Source: G965215045 sp965215045 (GTDB taxonomy: Bacteria > Pseudomonadota > Gammaproteobacteria > JABABF01). From it: a stretch of DNA of 64,000 nt. The position numbers were made by a program, and so were the translations under genes. This document shows positions 62,754-64,000 of the stretch, piece by piece. The notes beneath the pieces were generated by a model that saw only the letters and a program-made list of their open reading frames with translations, was not told the origin of the DNA and did not search any database. Every line of letters starts with the position of its first letter. Within the stretch, counting starts at the first letter, position 1. Where the stretch lies: NCBI GenBank assembly GCA_965215045.1, contig OZ244031.1, positions 124,001-188,000 of the forward strand, written 5' to 3'.

Positions 62754-63932
62754 GTGGCCAGACATTTCCTGCGCGACAAGGCGGCCATTGCCGGCATCGG
62801 TGCCACCGAGTTCTCCAAGGAATCCGGGCGCACCGAGATCCGCCTGGCCGTGGAAGCCATCCTCGCCGCCCTGGAGGATGCGGGCATCGCCCCCGCCGAG
62901 GTCGACGGCATGTCCACCTACATGATGGATAACAATCCCGAGATTGAATTGCACCGGATCATCGGCGGGCGGGAACTCAAGTTCTTCTCCCGCTCCCCCT
63001 ACGGTGGTGGCGGTGCCTGCGCACCGGTGCTGCAGGGGGCACTGGCGATCGCTGCCGGCGTGGCAGAGGTGGTGGTGGTCTACCGCGCGATGAACGAGCG
63101 CTCCGGTTTCCGTTTTGGCCAGGGCGGCCTGCTGCGCGAAGATCCGAACAACTTCGAGACCGTGAACTTCGGCTGGTATTTTCCGTACGGACTCATGACG
63201 CCGGCCTCCTGGGTGGCGATGTGCGCGCGGCGTTACATGCACCAGACCGGTGCCACGACCGAGGATTTCGGGCGCGTGGCGGTGGCCGCACGCGACTTCG
63301 CCGCCACGAATCCCGAGGCCTGGTTCTACCAGAAGCCGATCAGCCTGGAAGAGCATCGGGACTCACGCTGGATCGTCGAGCCGCTGCGCCTTTTCGATTG
63401 CTGCCAGGAGAGCGACGGCGCGGTAGCACTGGTGATGGTCTCTGCCAAGCGCGCCCGCGCCCTGCCACAGCCGCCGGTGCTGGTGCGCGCCGCCGCCCAG
63501 GGCGCCATGGATGACCCGCAAATGATGACCAATTTTTACCGCGCAGACATCACCCGCCTGCCGGAAATGGCACTGGTTGCGCGCAGCCTGTACCAGGTAT
63601 CCGGACTGGGGCCCAAGGACATCCAGACCGCCATCCTCTACGATCACTTCACCCCCTTCATTCTTCCGCAACTGGAGGAGTTCGGCTTTTGCAAGTACGG
63701 GGAAGCCGCGGCCTTCGTGCGCGAAGGCCGCCACGCCCGGGACGGCGAGCTGCCCCTGAACCCGCACGGTGGACAGATCGGGGAGGCCTACATCCACGGC
63801 ATGAACGGCATCGCCGAAGCCGCACGCCAGGTACGCGGCACGGCGGCCAACCAGGTGCGCAATGTCGAACACGTGCTGGTCAGTGCCGGCAGCGGCGTGC
63901 CTACCAGCGGACTCATCCTGGGCAGCGGCTGA
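62754..63932 (+). CDS. thiolase-like lipid-transfer protein / aldolase (Ltp2-like)
   Basis: 392 residues from a GTG three bases after the hydratase stop. AAIAGIGATEFSKESGRTEI, YGGGGACAPVLQGALAIAAG, VVVVYRAMNERSG and a C-terminal LNPHGGQIGEAYIHGMNGI place it among the SCPx/lipid-transfer thiolases. In ChsH1-ChsH2-Ltp2 systems this protein is a retro-aldolase releasing propionyl-CoA from a hydroxylated steroid side chain. The region lacks the full classical thiolase catalytic set, in keeping with that role. After the stop, 63933-64000 holds only a weak 6-bp hairpin (63943-63961). Confidence 0.84.
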   Translation: MARHFLRDKAAIAGIGATEFSKESGRTEIRLAVEAILAALEDAGIAPAEVDGMSTYMMDNNPEIELHRIIGGRELKFFSRSPYGGGGACAPVLQGALAIAAGVAEVVVVYRAMNERSGFRFGQGGLLREDPNNFETVNFGWYFPYGLMTPASWVAMCARRYMHQTGATTEDFGRVAVAARDFAATNPEAWFYQKPISLEEHRDSRWIVEPLRLFDCCQESDGAVALVMVSAKRARALPQPPVLVRAAAQGAMDDPQMMTNFYRADITRLPEMALVARSLYQVSGLGPKDIQTAILYDHFTPFILPQLEEFGFCKYGEAAAFVREGRHARDGELPLNPHGGQIGEAYIHGMNGIAEAARQVRGTAANQVRNVEHVLVSAGSGVPTSGLILGSG

Positions 63933-64000
63933 AAACCGGTGTCCGGCAGGCATATTGCCGGTGATGAACGCCGGCCAAGAATATTAAAAATTGAGACCCG

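Noticed and set aside
63943..63961. Rho-independent terminator after the thiolase-like gene
   Set aside because: The stem CCGGCA/TGCCGG is only six pairs and no T run follows.

Overview
The window is bacterial, with a GC-rich backbone (GC-rich third positions, tightly packed ATGA-coupled operons) and AT-richer islands. Coenzyme F420 genes, outer-membrane lipoproteins, an NnrS protein, a cyclopropane-synthase/DUF1365/FAD-oxidoreductase operon and a steroid-type acyl-CoA cluster suggest a Gram-negative proteobacterium, possibly an environmental or host-associated gammaproteobacterium. Species cannot be told from the sequence. No rRNA, tRNA, CRISPR array or transposase gene was recognised.

Layout. 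1-4.4 kb: a leftward F420 operon (nitronate monooxygenase, F420:NADP reductase, cofD, cofC, partial cofG). 4.5-8 kb: a leftward envelope operon (two lipoproteins and a beta-barrel protein) and small membrane or lipoprotein genes. 8-19.5 kb: an ApeA-like HEPN defence protein and two tandem paralogous single-chain Type ISP restriction-modification enzymes. Each ISP gene is broken in frame by a long G/C homopolymer (21 and 20 bases), the mark of phase-variable genes. 19.7-23.3 kb: three pentapeptide-repeat proteins; the first shares a repeated promoter/leader with the ISP genes. 23.7-24.7 kb: a sugar-nucleotide epimerase.

25-44.3 kb is a defence-like island of separable modules: (i) dndC-like plus DUF262/DUF1524 (SspE/GmrSD-like); (ii) A1-B1-C1; (iii) a B-C fusion, a second PP-loop (PAPS-reductase-like) protein and A2-B2-C2; (iv) A4-B4-C4. 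A is a ~670-residue GHKL (Hsp90/MutL-type) ATPase. B (~280 residues) and C (~290 residues) belong to families I do not recognise. This recurring A-B-C triad is the best candidate for an undescribed system. A 19-base G/C tract sits at the B2/C2 gene junction. The modules are separated by decayed fragments of the flanking chromosomal genes (uracil-DNA glycosylase-like, epimerase, SDR, MFS), so the island looks like an insertion hotspot built by repeated integration or duplication.

44.5-53.7 kb: a leftward operon with tandem NTF2-like proteins, two SDRs, an FAD oxidoreductase, DUF1365, a cyclopropane-fatty-acid-synthase-like methyltransferase, a GPH-type transporter and an HNH nuclease. It is probably involved in modifying membrane fatty acids. 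53.8-64 kb: acyl-CoA metabolism (FATP-like synthetase, second acyl-CoA ligase, acyl-CoA dehydrogenase, and a MaoC-DUF35 / MaoC / thiolase-like trio resembling ChsH2-ChsH1-Ltp2), with an SMR transporter preceded by a minisatellite and an NnrS membrane protein.
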